Positions 52,226 to 60,724 of a DNA stretch of 64,000 nt are shown here, piece after piece. Below the pieces are notes generated by a model, which did not search any database, was not told where the DNA came from, and saw nothing but the letters and a program-made list of their open reading frames with translations. Source of the DNA: CAYNLK01 sp964398055. GTDB lineage: Bacteria; Chloroflexota; Anaerolineae; 4572-78; J111. The DNA lies in NCBI GenBank assembly GCA_964398055.1, contig CAYNLK010000028.1:14235-78234 (forward strand). The letters run 5' to 3'. Both the position numbers and the translations under genes were made by a program. How positions within the stretch are numbered: position 1 is the first letter of the stretch; each line of letters begins with the position of its first letter.

Positions 52226-52372
52226 TTAGAGGTTACCAACAATGTTGCTGAAGACGTTGCCGACAACCGGGCCAAGCAACAAGAGAATAGCGATCACCAC
52301 GATGGCCACCAGGACCAGGATCAACGCATACTCTACCAAGCCTTGACCTTCTTCACGGGGGAGGAACAACAT
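52226..52372 (-). CDS. Flp-type pilin component, 48 residues
   Basis: A tiny gene with AGGAG before the ATG and a terminator behind. The protein starts 'MLFLPREEGQGLVEYALI' and continues as one hydrophobic helix to 'NVFSNIVGNL'. The 'EEGQGLVEYALILVLVAI' pattern is that of Flp/Fap pilins of Tad systems, including the Glu five residues after the Gly cleavage site and the following Tyr. The leader before the likely cleavage site is short. No tad/cpa export genes are in the window, so this is an orphan pilin, as is common in Chloroflexota genomes. Confidence 0.82.
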   Translation of the reverse strand: MLFLPREEGQGLVEYALILVLVAIVVIAILLLLGPVVGNVFSNIVGNL

Positions 52373-52587
52373 AATCTTTTTGTCTCCTTTCTCCAAAAGA
52401 TATCATCACGTTTCATCGAAATATTACAACAGATTTGGGTTGAAGAAAACCCCAATTTTTGGGGATTTTTGAACCAAGCCAAAGTCGATAGACAAATCAG
52501 CCGGAATGAGGCATAATGGGCCAGACTTTATTAACGGCTTTTGCCGTCTCATTCAAACAACTTTTTTCGCAGTTCTGGAGTGGTTCT

Positions 52588-54192
52588 ATGAAAGCGGATC
52601 TAATTCTTCACCACGCCCGTATCTATACTGTCGACTCGGCCCGGCCCTGGGCTGAGGCGGTAGCCTGTCGAGCCGGCCGGATCATCGCCGTTGGCAGCAA
52701 TGAGGAGATAAGGGAGTTGGCCGACTCCAAAACTCAACTCATCAATGCTAACGGCCAACTGGTCCTGCCCGGCTTTACCGACGCTCACGTCCATTTTCTT
52801 CAGTATGCGATTCGCCAGCACGAGGTCAACCTGTTTGGGGTGGCCGATTTTGATGAGGCCCGTCGCCGCGTCCGTGAGGCGGCGGACCAGGCGGAAGTAG
52901 GCGCCTGGATTCAAGGCTGGGGCTGGGATGAAGGACCGTGGCAGGTGCAACCCCACCGGCGCTACCTGGACGAGTTGGCCCCTGACCGGCCAATCCTGCT
53001 GCGGCGGATGGATATGCACACCTATTGGCTCAACAGCGCCGCCTTACGGCTGGCCGGCCTGACCCGTGAAACGGCCGACCCGACCGGCGGCCAGTTGGAG
53101 CGTGACGCCACCGGCGAATTGACCGGCATCTTGCGGGAATGGAACGCCCTCCAATTGATTGAGCCTTACCTCCCCCGCCCCGACCGCGCTGCCTTGCTGA
53201 CCTGGCTGGAGGAAGCCATCGCCGAGGCCCACCGGTTGGGCCTGACCGGCATCCACGATCAACGGGTTCAGCATGAAGGCCGGCAGAGCTTTGGCCTGTT
53301 TCAGGCGCTGCACCGGCAAGATAAGTTGAAACTGCGCGTCCACATGAACATCGCCGCCGAACATCTGGCCGAGGCAGCCGCGCTTGGGTTGCAGCCCGGC
53401 TTTGGCAACGACCGGCTTTGGCTTGGCCATGTGAAAGTCTTTGCCGACGGCACCATGGGCTCGCGTACTGCCCGCATGATCGAGCCATTTGAGCATGATC
53501 CCACCAATCGCGGCCTGGCAATTACCACCGGCGAGGCGCTGTGGCAGCTAGCCGAACAGGCCCAACGAGCCGGCTTTCCCCTCTCTATCCACGCCATCGG
53601 CGATCTGGCCGTGCGGGAAGTTCTTGACGTGCTCAGCGAGCTTCCGCCGCAACCAACTTCCCCCACCGCCAGCCCGCCCCACCGGATCGAACACGTGCAG
53701 CTCATCCACCCCGATGACTTACCTCGTTTGAACCAATATAAGATCGTTGCCTCTGTTCAACCCATTCACCTCTGCACCGATTGGCCGACTGCTGACCGGG
53801 TCTGGGGGCGGCGAGCTCGTTATGCCTACGCCTTTCGCTCGCTGCTGGAACACGGTACTAAACTGGCGCTGGGTTCCGATGCGCCGGTCGCTCCGCTCAA
53901 TCCGATGTTGGGCATTTACGCCGCGGTCACCCGGCAAGATCAGGGCCAGCACCCCGCTGGCGGCTGGTACCCGGCCGAACGGATCAGTGTGGCCGAGGCT
54001 GTCAACGGCTACACCATCGGCCCGGCCTTTGTGGCCGGCAAAGAGCACCTTCAAGGTTCGATTGCGCCGGGCAAGTGGGCCGACCTGATCATGTTGTCCC
54101 AAAATATCATTGAAATTCCGGCCGAGGAGATTCTAGAAACGAAAGTGGATTTGACAATTTTCGACGGTCAGATTGTCTACCGCTCATCCTGA
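52588..54192 (+). CDS. YtcJ-like metal-dependent amidohydrolase
   Basis: A 534-residue amidohydrolase (family 3). The metal motif is 'GFTDAHVHFLQY' (HxH) near residue 68. Further features are 'QGWGWDE', a 'HMNIAAEHL' segment, 'IHAIGDLAV' with a metal His, and 'ALGSDAPVAPLNPMLGIYAAV' with the catalytic Asp. The small beta domain at both ends ('LILHHARIYTVD' and 'IVYRSS') is typical of the superfamily. The start is moved to ATG 52588 because the preceding 24 codons have no family similarity. YtcJ relatives act on diverse amides and carbamates; the substrate is unknown. The stop lies within a palindromic repeat. Confidence 0.85.
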   Translation: MKADLILHHARIYTVDSARPWAEAVACRAGRIIAVGSNEEIRELADSKTQLINANGQLVLPGFTDAHVHFLQYAIRQHEVNLFGVADFDEARRRVREAADQAEVGAWIQGWGWDEGPWQVQPHRRYLDELAPDRPILLRRMDMHTYWLNSAALRLAGLTRETADPTGGQLERDATGELTGILREWNALQLIEPYLPRPDRAALLTWLEEAIAEAHRLGLTGIHDQRVQHEGRQSFGLFQALHRQDKLKLRVHMNIAAEHLAEAAALGLQPGFGNDRLWLGHVKVFADGTMGSRTARMIEPFEHDPTNRGLAITTGEALWQLAEQAQRAGFPLSIHAIGDLAVREVLDVLSELPPQPTSPTASPPHRIEHVQLIHPDDLPRLNQYKIVASVQPIHLCTDWPTADRVWGRRARYAYAFRSLLEHGTKLALGSDAPVAPLNPMLGIYAAVTRQDQGQHPAGGWYPAERISVAEAVNGYTIGPAFVAGKEHLQGSIAPGKWADLIMLSQNIIEIPAEEILETKVDLTIFDGQIVYRSS

Positions 54193-54211
54193 GCTAGTCG
54201 AAGGATGAGCG
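54181..54211. repeat. Palindromic repeat overlapping the amidohydrolase stop
   Basis: CGCTCATCCT (54181-54190) and its exact complement (54202-54211) form a 10-bp stem. The 'CATCCTGAGC..GTCGAAGGATG' form is a well-known dispersed bacterial intergenic repeat. It overlaps the stop codon at 54190-54192 and may act as a transcript terminator or stabiliser. Confidence 0.7.
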
Positions 54212-54279
54212 ACCCAAAAGACGAACACGTCGAATGATAGGGGTTGCAATCAGAAAATCTAAACCGGGGAGCTGCATTC

Positions 54280-55851
54280 ATGACCCAAACCTTAACCTTA
54301 CCATCCCTTAACCCTATTCCCGACGACGTCAGCGATCACCTGCGCCGCCTGCTGCAAACGCCGGCTGAGCCAGCTCTGGCCGGGTGGTTGCTGGAATTGA
54401 TCAAAAACAGCGGTCACTTGAGCACCGCCGATGACCTGCGCTGGCGGCTGCTGAGTTTGATCTGGCTGGCCCAGTTCGACGTGGAGCAGGCCTGGCCTTA
54501 CCTGATGTGGCTCAATATGAACCAGCCGGTGATGCAAGACCACCTCAACGAAATACTGGCCGAAGCCGCCAACGATTTCGACTGCCACGTGCTGCTGGCT
54601 AACTGGCTGACCCGCGCCCAAGATGCGCGGCTGGTCACCTTTTTCAGCCAGTTCCGCCAGACGCCGCCACTGCCCAAACTCCCGGCCCTATTCAACCGTC
54701 TCCTGGCTCAACCGGCTGCGCCCGAAACCGGCGTCTGGTTGGCCGCCTTTTGCCGGGATACCGCCGGCGACACCCCGTCCCACCTCCGCCGCTGGCATTT
54801 GTTGGCGGCCGCCTGGTATGCCGCCTGCTTCAATCCGGCCGAAGGGTTGAACTACCTGCGCACCATCAGCCACGGCGCAGCAACTCTGTCGCCCGAAGAC
54901 AACCGGGTTTTAACCAACACGGCCGAAGAAATCAATGGCGTTACGGCGCTGATCCAGTGGATCGCCGCCAGCCCGGAGCCGGCGGTCAAAACGATGCTCA
55001 AGGAATTCGGCCATCCTGACCTGAGCGCCTTTACCGTCACCCTGCTGCAAAATCCAGCCAATTACCAGCCGTTGAGCGACTCGGTTAGCCAGGCCGAAGT
55101 CGACGCCGCCGCCTTCAAACGGAATCTGGCCCTGCTGACAGCCGCAAACGCGGTGCTGAAGGAGGCCAAAATTCTGGACCTGGCCTGCGGTCTGCTGGCC
55201 CCACAGACAGTGCTCTTCAGCTCGACCGGCTACCAGACCATTGGCGTTGACCTGCACATCCCGCCGGCTTACTTACCCCTGCCCGGCCTTAAATTCTGGC
55301 TCAAACGCCGCCGCCAGCAGCAAACCTGGCGCAGCGCCACCGCCGCCTACTACGAGACGCTGGCCCGGCAGGCCGGGGTCAAAATCAGGTGGGGCAAAGT
55401 AAAGATCGAGCTGGCCGACCTGACCCGGCTGCGCTTTGCGGATCACAGCTTCGACATTATCCTTTGCAGCAACTATCTCCAGCATGCCCCGGATGTCGAT
55501 AGTTTGCTGGCCGAAGCGACCCGGGTTTTACGGCCGGGCGGTCTGCTGCTGGCCGACCTGCGGCCCTTTCCGGCGCTGACCGGCGCGTTTCAATCGCTCG
55601 ACTCGGTTCTACCGTGGACGCACCTGCGCCAGAATTTCAATGATCCCTCGCTGCCGCTGAACCGGTGGCGGGAGAGCCAATATCGAGCCGCTTTTGAAAA
55701 ATATTTTACGATCAAACAATGGCTGACTGAGCCGGATGAGGCCGCCCAAAGCTGCCTCACCCCGGAAATCGAGGCTGAGCTGGCTGACTACAGTGCTGAG
55801 GAATTAACTCGGAGTGAGATTGTGGTGCTGGCCCAGCGGGGAACGGGTTGA
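54280..55851 (+). CDS. Class I SAM-dependent methyltransferase with novel N-terminal domain
   Basis: A 523-residue protein. The last ~250 residues are a Methyltransf_11-type domain: motif I 'ILDLACGLLAP' (a variant of E/DxGxGxG), 'TIGVDLHIPPAYLPL' for the ribose contact, 'FDIILCSNYLQHAPDVDSLL', and 'VLRPGGLLLADLRP'. The first ~270 residues are helical and Leu/Ala-rich with repeated 'LLA.WL' segments; they resemble no family I know. ATG 54280 follows GGGGAG at about 8 nt; a TTG at 54244 is less likely. The methyl acceptor is unknown. It converges with the dipeptide importer. Confidence 0.75.
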   Translation: MTQTLTLPSLNPIPDDVSDHLRRLLQTPAEPALAGWLLELIKNSGHLSTADDLRWRLLSLIWLAQFDVEQAWPYLMWLNMNQPVMQDHLNEILAEAANDFDCHVLLANWLTRAQDARLVTFFSQFRQTPPLPKLPALFNRLLAQPAAPETGVWLAAFCRDTAGDTPSHLRRWHLLAAAWYAACFNPAEGLNYLRTISHGAATLSPEDNRVLTNTAEEINGVTALIQWIAASPEPAVKTMLKEFGHPDLSAFTVTLLQNPANYQPLSDSVSQAEVDAAAFKRNLALLTAANAVLKEAKILDLACGLLAPQTVLFSSTGYQTIGVDLHIPPAYLPLPGLKFWLKRRRQQQTWRSATAAYYETLARQAGVKIRWGKVKIELADLTRLRFADHSFDIILCSNYLQHAPDVDSLLAEATRVLRPGGLLLADLRPFPALTGAFQSLDSVLPWTHLRQNFNDPSLPLNRWRESQYRAAFEKYFTIKQWLTEPDEAAQSCLTPEIEAELADYSAEELTRSEIVVLAQRGTG

Positions 55852-55864
55852 CCAGCCCAAACTA

Positions 55865-56806
55865 TTACTGGCGCAAGCGGGGGTCCAGAGCGTCGCGCAA
55901 GCCATCTCCCAAAAAGTTGAGCGCCAGAACCACCAGGAAGATCGCCGTACCCGGCAGAATAGAGAGATGTGGGGCATTCCGAATGAATTGGCGGCCTTCA
56001 CTCAACATCACGCCCCACTCAGGGGTGGGGGGTTGGGCGCCCAGGCCCAGGAAACTAAGACCGGCCGCAGCCATAATGAACCAACCAACATCGAGGGTAG
56101 CCGCCACAATGAGCGGGGCCAGGGTGTTCGGAAAGATGTGCCGGGTAATGATCCGGTAATGGCTGCCCCCAATGACTCGAGCCGCCTGAATAAATTCCTG
56201 CTCGCGCAACGACAGGACGCTGCCGCGCACAATCCGGGCATAGTAGGGAATCCCCACGATACTCACAGCAATCATCGAGTTGCGCAGACCCGGCCCCAGG
56301 GAAGCCACAATAGTGATGGCCAGCAGAATCGCCGGAAAAGCCATCAGGATGTCGATGAAACGCATTACCACGGTATCTGTCTTTCCACCAAAGTATCCTG
56401 CCAGCAAACCCACCATCACCCCCAACACCATGGCTAACATCACGGCGCTAAAACCGATCAATAACGAGATGCGCCCGCCCCAGATCAGCCGGCTCAACAT
56501 ATCCCGACCGAGCTGGTCAGTCCCTAACACGTAACCTTCCGTACCGGGGGTCAACAACCGCTGGCTCAAGTTGATCTCGATGGGGTCATACGGGGCCAGC
56601 AGCGGGGCCAGCAGGCTGATTGAAGCCGCCACTAACAATAAGAGAGCGCCGGCCACTGCCATCTTATCTCGACGCAACCGGCGGAAGGCTTCCCCGGTGA
56701 GACTGCGCCCGCGGAAAGATGACTCAACCGCGGCAGCGGGCTTGGACGCTTCGGCCGATACGTCGAAGGGTTGAGGCTGGGTACTACTGGCAGATTTACT
56801 GCTCAT
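55865..56806 (-). CDS. Dipeptide-type ABC transporter permease (DppC-like)
   Basis: A 313-residue inner-membrane permease with an extra Ser/Ala/Pro-rich cytoplasmic N-terminus (~30 residues). The core shows 'GEAFRRLRRDKMAVAGALLLL', 'HPLGTDQLGRDMLSRLIWG'-like ('VLGTDQLGRDMLSRLIWGG'), and the EAA loop 'REQEFIQAARVIGGSHYRIITRHIFPN' (core 'EFIQAARVIGGSHYRII'). It overlaps the upstream DppB-like gene by 11 nt. No ATPase gene accompanies this importer within the window. Confidence 0.9.
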   Translation of the reverse strand: MSSKSASSTQPQPFDVSAEASKPAAAVESSFRGRSLTGEAFRRLRRDKMAVAGALLLLVAASISLLAPLLAPYDPIEINLSQRLLTPGTEGYVLGTDQLGRDMLSRLIWGGRISLLIGFSAVMLAMVLGVMVGLLAGYFGGKTDTVVMRFIDILMAFPAILLAITIVASLGPGLRNSMIAVSIVGIPYYARIVRGSVLSLREQEFIQAARVIGGSHYRIITRHIFPNTLAPLIVAATLDVGWFIMAAAGLSFLGLGAQPPTPEWGVMLSEGRQFIRNAPHLSILPGTAIFLVVLALNFLGDGLRDALDPRLRQ

Positions 56807-57746
56807 AGTGGATCCGTGGGTCCAGATAGGCGTAGGCTATATCCACGCCTAAATTGATCAGCACATAAGAGGAGGCAACCAATAGAATGGCCCCTTGCAC
56901 CAGGGGAAAGTCCCTGGCCAGGATACCATTTACCATGGCTAAACCAATGCCGGGATAAGAGAAGACGATTTCGATCAGAATGTCGCCGCCCAGCAGATAA
57001 CCAACCTGCAACCCCACAATCGTTACCACCGGGATGAGGGCATTCTTGAGGGCGTGGCGACTCGTGGTGACCCGTTCACTCAAACCTTTGGCGCGGGCGG
57101 TGCGGATGTAATCCTGCCGGATGACTTCTAACATGCTTGAGCGAGTCATACGGGCAATAATGGCGGCAGCCCCGGTGGCCAGGGCCATCGCCGGTAAGAT
57201 GAGATGTTGCAGCAGATCCAGGAGGCCGGTTTGGCCGGGTGAGTACATGCCGGATACCGGCAAAAGGCCAAGTTTTAGCCCAAAAATGAGCTGCAGCATA
57301 ATCCCCAGCCAGAAAATTGGTGTGGAAAAACCAATGAGCACCAAAATCATGGCGATACGGTCATCCAGCTTATACTGCCGGATGGCCGAGATGATGCCGG
57401 CCGGCACCCCCACCGAACAGGCTAACAAAACTGCCAAAATCATCAAGTAAGCCGAATTGCGAAAGCGTTCCAGGATAAAGGGGAGCACTTCGCGCTTGAG
57501 CTGGATTGACCGGCCCCAATCTCCTTGTACCACCCGGCCCAACCAACGGCCATATTGCACGTAGAGAGGTTGATCCAGCCCCAACTCATGCCGCAATTGG
57601 GCCAGCGACGTCTCAGTTGCCTTTGGCCCGAGCATGATCTGAGCCGGATCACCCGGCGCTAACTGCATCACCAAGAAAACCAGCAAGGTAACGCCAATCA
57701 GCACCGGGATCAGGCTTAAAGTCCGTTGGGCAATGTAGCGACTCAC
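56796..57746 (-). CDS. Dipeptide-type ABC transporter permease (DppB-like)
   Basis: A 316-residue permease with the DppB N-terminus 'LIPVLIGVTLLVFLVMQLAPGDPAQIM' (core 'FLVMQLAPGDPA'), the EAA loop around 'IRTARAKGLSERVTTSRHALKNALIP' (core 'TARAKGLSERVTTSRHALKN') and the C-terminal 'EIVFSYPGIGLAMVNGILARDFPLVQG' signature (core 'FSYPGIGLAMVNGI'). It lies 37 nt after the binding-protein gene. Confidence 0.92.
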   Translation of the reverse strand: MSRYIAQRTLSLIPVLIGVTLLVFLVMQLAPGDPAQIMLGPKATETSLAQLRHELGLDQPLYVQYGRWLGRVVQGDWGRSIQLKREVLPFILERFRNSAYLMILAVLLACSVGVPAGIISAIRQYKLDDRIAMILVLIGFSTPIFWLGIMLQLIFGLKLGLLPVSGMYSPGQTGLLDLLQHLILPAMALATGAAAIIARMTRSSMLEVIRQDYIRTARAKGLSERVTTSRHALKNALIPVVTIVGLQVGYLLGGDILIEIVFSYPGIGLAMVNGILARDFPLVQGAILLVASSYVLINLGVDIAYAYLDPRIHYEQ

Positions 57747-57783
57747 AGCTTCCCTCTACAGCTATCGTACTGGCCTCTCAAAC

Positions 57784-59460
57784 CTACTCCTCAAGCCAGA
57801 CCCTTTCAAAGCGAAACGGTCCGGTGGGATGAAGTTTGAAATCTTTGATTTTCTTATCCATCACCACAATCTGCGTTTCGTGGTCAATGATAAGCCAGGG
57901 GGGGTCCTGGGCAATCAATTTTTGAGCTTCTTGATAAAGTTCCGTCCGTCTGGCCCGATCCAGGGTGGTCCGAGCCTCCTTGAGCAGGGCGTCAACCTGA
58001 TCATTCTTGTAGAAACCCATATTATAGCCCTGGGGCGGCCACTGTTCGCCGCTGAGCAGAATATACAGATGGTTGTCGGGGTCGCCATTGTCGCCAATCC
58101 AGGACATCTCGAACATGTCGTACTCGGCTTCTGCCGGCGGAACAATGACTTTGTCCAGATAGGTACCCCATTCAAAGGTCTGAATCTCGCAGTTGATGCC
58201 TACCGCCTTGAGGTCAGCCTGGATGGCGGTGCCCATCGCTACCGGCTGCTGCATCCCGGAACCTGATTCGGGCACCCAGAAGGAGCACGAGAAACCGTCG
58301 GGATATCCGGCCTCAGCCAACAGTTCTTTGGCCCGGTCGGGGTTATAGTCGTAACGCTGGATATCATCGGTGTAGCTCCAGACCACTGGCGGCAGCGGAT
58401 TGATGGCCAGGGTGCCGGTCCCCTGGAGCAGGTTGTCCACAATGGCCTGTTTATTGACCGCATAATTAATGGCCTGGCGCACCTTTGTGTTATTGAAGGG
58501 TTCTTTGGACTGGTTGAAGGCCACCCACCAGGTGTGCATACCGGGCTGCTCGACCACCGCCAGGTTAGGATCGTCTCTAAGCCGGGCCAGGTCATCAGGC
58601 GGAATGTTGACAATAAAACTAACTCCGCCGGCTTCCAGTTCGGTCAAACGAGATTGATCCTCAATAATGGGCCGGTAGATGACCCTGTCGAGGTAAGGCG
58701 CCCCCCGCCAGTAATCCGGATTCTTTTCCAGCACAACCTCGACCCCAGGCGTCCAACTGACAAACTTAAACGGTCCTGTGCCAACCGGGTTGGTGGAGAT
58801 GTCGCGGCCGTATTGCTCGATGGCCGCCGGGCTGACCATCGCCGCCGGGTGCATGGCCAGGTGGTTCAGGAAGGGGGCAAAGGGTTCTTTTAAGGTAATT
58901 TTGAGGGTATAGTCGTCCACAACTTCAATCGTATCGACCGTACCCCAGGTGAATTCAGCGTAGGGAAACTCACCGGTATCGTGGTAAGGATGGTTTGGAT
59001 CGATTTGACGCTCCAGGTTGAACTTGGCCGCCTCGGCGTTGAAATCGGCGCCATCGTGAAATTTCACCCCCTGGCGCAACTTCAGGGTGTAGACCAACCC
59101 ATCATCCGAAATTTCCCACGACTCGGCCAGCCCCGGTTCCACTTCGGTGCTCTCATCTTTGAACCGCAACAGGGCGTCATAAATGCCATAAGCAGCCCGG
59201 TGAGAGTTATAGTCACTAATCTGCTGGGAGTCCAACGTGGTTGGCTCGGCTTGCAAGCCAACAATGATGGTTCCGCCCTCACGGGGACCCGCTGCCGGGG
59301 CCGGCTCAGCCTCAGTTGCGGCCGGCGACTCAACTTCCTCGGCGGCCGGAGCCGGAGCCGCCGGGGCCGGAGCGGCCGGAGTTGCGACCGGCGCACAAGC
59401 GGCCAGGAGCAAGACCAGCAAAACTAAAACAGTTTGCCACAATTTTCCTATCCTGAACAT
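57784..59460 (-). CDS. Dipeptide-type ABC substrate-binding lipoprotein (SBP_bac_5)
   Basis: A 558-residue family 5 solute-binding lipoprotein. The signal and lipobox are 'VLLVLLLAACAP', followed by an Ala/Pro/Glu-rich linker to about residue 60. The mature domain has 'GGTIIVGLQAEPTTLDSQ', 'YTLKLRQGVKFHDGADFNAEAAKF' (core 'LRQGVKFHDGADFNA') and 'NPVGTGPFKFVSW'. The ATG 59460 follows AAGGAGG. It has its own strong promoter (59559-59587), divergent from the DUF1028 gene. The ligand could be a peptide or other small molecule. Confidence 0.92.
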   Translation of the reverse strand: MFRIGKLWQTVLVLLVLLLAACAPVATPAAPAPAAPAPAAEEVESPAATEAEPAPAAGPREGGTIIVGLQAEPTTLDSQQISDYNSHRAAYGIYDALLRFKDESTEVEPGLAESWEISDDGLVYTLKLRQGVKFHDGADFNAEAAKFNLERQIDPNHPYHDTGEFPYAEFTWGTVDTIEVVDDYTLKITLKEPFAPFLNHLAMHPAAMVSPAAIEQYGRDISTNPVGTGPFKFVSWTPGVEVVLEKNPDYWRGAPYLDRVIYRPIIEDQSRLTELEAGGVSFIVNIPPDDLARLRDDPNLAVVEQPGMHTWWVAFNQSKEPFNNTKVRQAINYAVNKQAIVDNLLQGTGTLAINPLPPVVWSYTDDIQRYDYNPDRAKELLAEAGYPDGFSCSFWVPESGSGMQQPVAMGTAIQADLKAVGINCEIQTFEWGTYLDKVIVPPAEAEYDMFEMSWIGDNGDPDNHLYILLSGEQWPPQGYNMGFYKNDQVDALLKEARTTLDRARRTELYQEAQKLIAQDPPWLIIDHETQIVVMDKKIKDFKLHPTGPFRFERVWLEE

Positions 59461-59558
59461 TTTTCTCCTCCTTGAAGAATTGACTACAACAGTATTGAAT
59501 GTTGAATGGGTGAAAAAATGAGACAATAGTAACAGAGACAGGGGGGATCACAACTCAA

Positions 59559-59587
59559 ATTTTAGATGATATAACTGAAACTGTCAA
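59559..59587 (-). promoter_or_regulatory. Sigma70-type promoter for the dipeptide importer
   Basis: On the minus strand TTGACA (59587-59582) and TAAAAT (59564-59559) are separated by 17 nt. It is back-to-back with the DUF1028 promoter; the two -35 boxes are 30 bp apart, so a shared regulator is possible. Confidence 0.7.
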
Positions 59588-59617
59588 AACCACAAAATTT
59601 TGAGAAATCAAAGATGA

Positions 59618-59646
59618 TTGACAAAAGCTAAGCGACCAAGTATAGT
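59618..59646 (+). promoter_or_regulatory. Sigma70-type promoter for the DUF1028 gene
   Basis: TTGACA (59618-59623) and TATAGT (59641-59646) are separated by exactly 17 nt, close to consensus. The transcript would begin near 59653, about 37 nt before the ATG at 59690. Confidence 0.75.
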
Positions 59647-59689
59647 ATGGACCATCTACCCCATATTCTTACAGCATAGGAGTAAAGCT

Positions 59690-60571
59690 ATGCCAACATC
59701 AAAGCGCAGGCTCCAACCATCTACTTTTTCAATTGTTGGCCGCGACCCGGCCAACGGCGATTTGGGCGTTGCGGTCCAATCCAAGTTTCTGGCCGTTGGC
59801 TCGCTGGTTTCGTGGGCGCAGGCCGGGGTGGGCGCAGTGGCCACCCAATCTTTTGTCAACACGGCCTATGGGCCCGAAGGTCTCCGCCTGATGGCGGCCG
59901 GCTGGACCGCCCCGGAGGCCCTGGCGCAACTGCTGGCCCACGATCACGATGTGGGCCACCGGCAGGTCATTCTGATCGATGCCTTTGGCCGGGCCGCCGC
60001 CCACACCGGCCAAACCTGTTTCGATTGGGCCGGACACATTGTGGGCGAGAATTTTGCCTGCGCCGGCAATATCCTGGTCAGTGAAGCTACGGTTCAGGCG
60101 ATGGCCAAAACCTTCCAGGCAACAGAGGGACCGTTGGCGGAACGTTTGGTGGCCGCCCTGGCCGCCGGGCAGGCCGCCGGCGGGGATAGTCGCGGCCAGC
60201 AGTCGGCCGCGCTGCTGGTAGTTCGCACCGCCGGCAGCTATGGCGGCCGAAGCGACCGCTACATCGATCTACGGGTCGATGACCATCCCCAACCGATTGC
60301 CGAGTTGGAACGTATTCTGGGCCTGCACCGCCTCTATCTCTCCAAATCCGCCCCGGACGAACTGATTACTGTCGACGCCGACATTGCCCGGGAGTTGCAG
60401 ACCATGCTCCGGCAGGCCGGCCGGTATGACGGGGAGATCAGCGGCGACTACGACGAGCCAACCAAGAAAGCCCTATGGGACCTTTACGGCATCGAAAATC
60501 TGGAAGAACGCTGGCACGATGAATTGATCGACATCATTGCCCTGAATTACCTGCGCCAGCGGTTTGATTAA
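59690..60571 (+). CDS. DUF1028 Ntn-hydrolase-like protein with C-terminal peptidoglycan-binding-like domain
   Basis: A 293-residue protein. Residues ~12-220 match DUF1028: 'TFSIVGRDPANGDLGVAVQSKFLAVG' at the start (core 'SIVGRDPANGDLGVAVQS'), 'WAQAGVGAVATQSFVN', 'DAFGRAAAHTGQTC' and 'AGNILVSEATVQAM'. The family has an Ntn-hydrolase fold and is suspected to cleave amide bonds, with no established substrate. The last ~70 residues ('IARELQTMLRQAGRYDGEISGDYDEPTKKALWDLYG', core 'GRYDGEISGDYDEPTKKAL') resemble the PG_binding_1-type helical module. The gene has a strong promoter and AGGAG. Divergent pairing with a dipeptide-type importer suggests linked peptide use (inference). Confidence 0.82.
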   Translation: MPTSKRRLQPSTFSIVGRDPANGDLGVAVQSKFLAVGSLVSWAQAGVGAVATQSFVNTAYGPEGLRLMAAGWTAPEALAQLLAHDHDVGHRQVILIDAFGRAAAHTGQTCFDWAGHIVGENFACAGNILVSEATVQAMAKTFQATEGPLAERLVAALAAGQAAGGDSRGQQSAALLVVRTAGSYGGRSDRYIDLRVDDHPQPIAELERILGLHRLYLSKSAPDELITVDADIARELQTMLRQAGRYDGEISGDYDEPTKKALWDLYGIENLEERWHDELIDIIALNYLRQRFD

Positions 60572-60724
60572 GAACCAGACGGGTACGACGTTTCATTCTC
60601 AGGGAGATTAGAGATAAGGAGATTGGAGATTTGCCTCAGCCCTGGTCAACCAAATTCGTAATGGTCTACCACTGCTGGCCGCCCTGGAAAAATACGGCCA
60701 TCTTTAGCTGCGGGAAGTAGCCCG

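Noticed and set aside
60572..60724. Possible gene remnant reading 'LVNQIRNGLPLLAALEKYGHL' followed by a stop
   Set aside because: The peptide looks protein-like, but it is too short and matches no family I can name, so it is not annotated.
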